Shown here piece by piece: positions 5,585 through 6,002 of a DNA stretch of 6,002 nt. The DNA comes from Antarcticimicrobium sp033791545. GTDB taxonomy: Bacteria; Pseudomonadota; Alphaproteobacteria; Rhodobacterales; Rhodobacteraceae. Where the stretch lies: assembly GCA_033791545.1 (NCBI GenBank), contig JASJGL010000151.1:1-6002 (forward strand). The letters run 5' to 3'. The notes below the pieces were generated by a model that ran no database searches, had not been told where the DNA came from, and saw only the letters and a list, made by a program, of their open reading frames with translations. Each line of letters starts with the position of its first letter. Position 1 is the first letter of the stretch. The position numbers and the translations under genes were made by a program.

Positions 5585-5640
5585 GTGTTTGAGTCTTTTT
5601 GCTCGCAAACACATAACATCCTAACTGTCTGCGTGCAAAC
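5585..5640 (-). promoter_or_regulatory. Putative operator: inverted and direct repeats upstream of the YHYH gene
   Basis: GTGTTTG (5585-5591) and CAAACAC (5606-5612) form an inverted repeat starting 29 bp before the YHYH start codon. A further GCNNGCAAAC (5631-5640) repeats the right arm GCTCGCAAAC (5601-5610) exactly 30 bp away, close to three helical turns. On the minus strand, TTGCAC and TTATGT between the repeats, 16 bp apart, could be weak -35 and -10 boxes. The arrangement suggests a regulator site, but the protein cannot be named. Confidence 0.35.
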
Positions 5641-5794
5641 CAACCATCGCCGTCCCCGCCCACGTGATGGGCAAGTAGTTGCTTCGAGGTGAATCTGAGG
5701 CTCTGGAATGCCTGCGCTGGGGCCCGTCTCTTCGCGCCGAGGTATCCGCCGGGTTTTGGTTCAGGACGGGCAGTTAGATTTTGCGCGACCTGAG

Positions 5795-5811
5795 GTCACC
5801 GGGGCGGTAAC
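5795..5811 (-). terminator. Possible rRNA-operon terminator hairpin
   Basis: On the minus strand, GTTACCG-CCC-CGGTGAC forms a 7-bp stem (one G-U pair) about 78 bp past the 5S 3' end. It lacks a following T-tract, so the assignment is weak. Confidence 0.25.
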
Positions 5812-5888
5812 GGCTGGTCTGTGAGCGAAGTCTGTTTGCGGGTTATGTGATTGCCATCGTGAGAGAGAAATCGGTGGAGTCCTTATTA

Positions 5889-6002
5889 GGTTTGGCGGTG
5901 ACCTACTCTCCCACGTCTTAAGACGCAGTACCATTGGCGCGACAGCGCTTAACTTCCGGGTTCGGGATGGGACCGGGTGTTTCGCTTGTGCTATGACCAC
6001 CA
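5889..6002 (-). rRNA. rrf: 5S ribosomal RNA, 5' end just off the window
   Basis: The minus strand reads TGGTGGTCATAGC at its 5' side, then CACCCGGTCCCATCCCGAAC, CCAATGGTACTGCGTC, GTGGGAGAGTAGGTCACCGC and CCAAACC, which are the conserved 5S landmarks. The terminal helix pairs the 5' (TT)TGGTGG with the 3' CCGCCAAA, implying that about 2-4 bases of the 5' end lie beyond position 6002. About 114 of roughly 117 nt are present. It is the last gene of an rRNA operon coming from the right. Confidence 0.97.

Larger units (their letters stand above)
5557..5888. other. 332-bp intergenic region between 5S rRNA and the redox block
   Basis: No credible gene is seen on either strand. The region must contain the end of the rRNA transcript and the promoter of the YHYH gene. 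Inverted repeats seen are GTCACCG/CGGTAAC (5795-5811, one wobble pair), GCCCGTC/GACGGGC (5722-5728 with 5765-5771), GCCCA/TGGGC around CACGTG (5658-5672), and the GTGTTTG/CAAACAC pair listed separately. None is followed by a clear T-tract. The tRNA-fMet gene often found after 5S in this order is not present here. Confidence 0.6.

Noticed and set aside
5761..6000. 79-codon minus-strand frame at the right edge
   Set aside because: It overlaps the 5S rRNA gene, and its sequence is simply translated rRNA and spacer.
1..6002. CRISPR array, toxin-antitoxin pair or anti-phage defence genes
   Set aside because: There is no regularly spaced repeat series, no Cas-like or nuclease motif, and no paired small genes of toxin-antitoxin style. 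The only repeats are short and isolated.

Overview
The window looks like a chromosomal piece of a Rhodobacterales-type (Roseobacter-like) alphaproteobacterium. The basis is high G+C, the sequence style of the 5S rRNA and tRNA-Ser genes, an IS5-family transposase of a kind familiar in that order, and two small proteins of alphaproteobacterial flavour. The assignment is by recognition only; no search was run.

Layout: (1) Positions 1-246 hold the 3' end of a small plus-strand gene with a C/C/C/H zinc-ribbon-like motif. (2) Positions 373-462 hold tRNA-Ser(GCU) on the minus strand with a plausible promoter. (3) Positions 744-1253 encode a 169-residue protein with an excisionase/AlpA-like winged-helix segment, preceded by a near-perfect Shine-Dalgarno. 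(4) Positions about 1300-1651 carry the 5' part of an IS5-family element, cut off before the catalytic residues. (5) Positions 1745-5556, all minus strand, carry four genes. In transcription order these are a secreted YHYH-domain protein, a two-[4Fe-4S] ferredoxin, a six-helix bis-heme ferric-reductase-like/MsrQ-like membrane protein, and a Tat-exported FAD protein of the succinate dehydrogenase/fumarate reductase/AprA superfamily. The last three are tightly packed (3-bp gap, then a 4-bp ATGA overlap). (6) Positions 5557-5888 are non-coding, with repeats next to the start of the YHYH gene. (7) Positions 5889-6002 are 5S rRNA on the minus strand, the end of an rRNA operon that lies off the right edge.

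The four-gene minus-strand block is the most interesting part. A quinol-linked or ferredoxin-linked membrane haem protein could pass electrons across the membrane to the Tat flavoprotein, as MsrQ does for MsrP, while the Cys/His-rich YHYH protein acts in the same compartment. I do not know a described system with this composition. The substrate is unknown, and the ferredoxin has no export signal of its own, so the side on which it works is open. The left third looks like a small accessory patch beside a tRNA gene, with a DNA-binding protein and a decayed insertion sequence, but no integrase or att duplication is visible.
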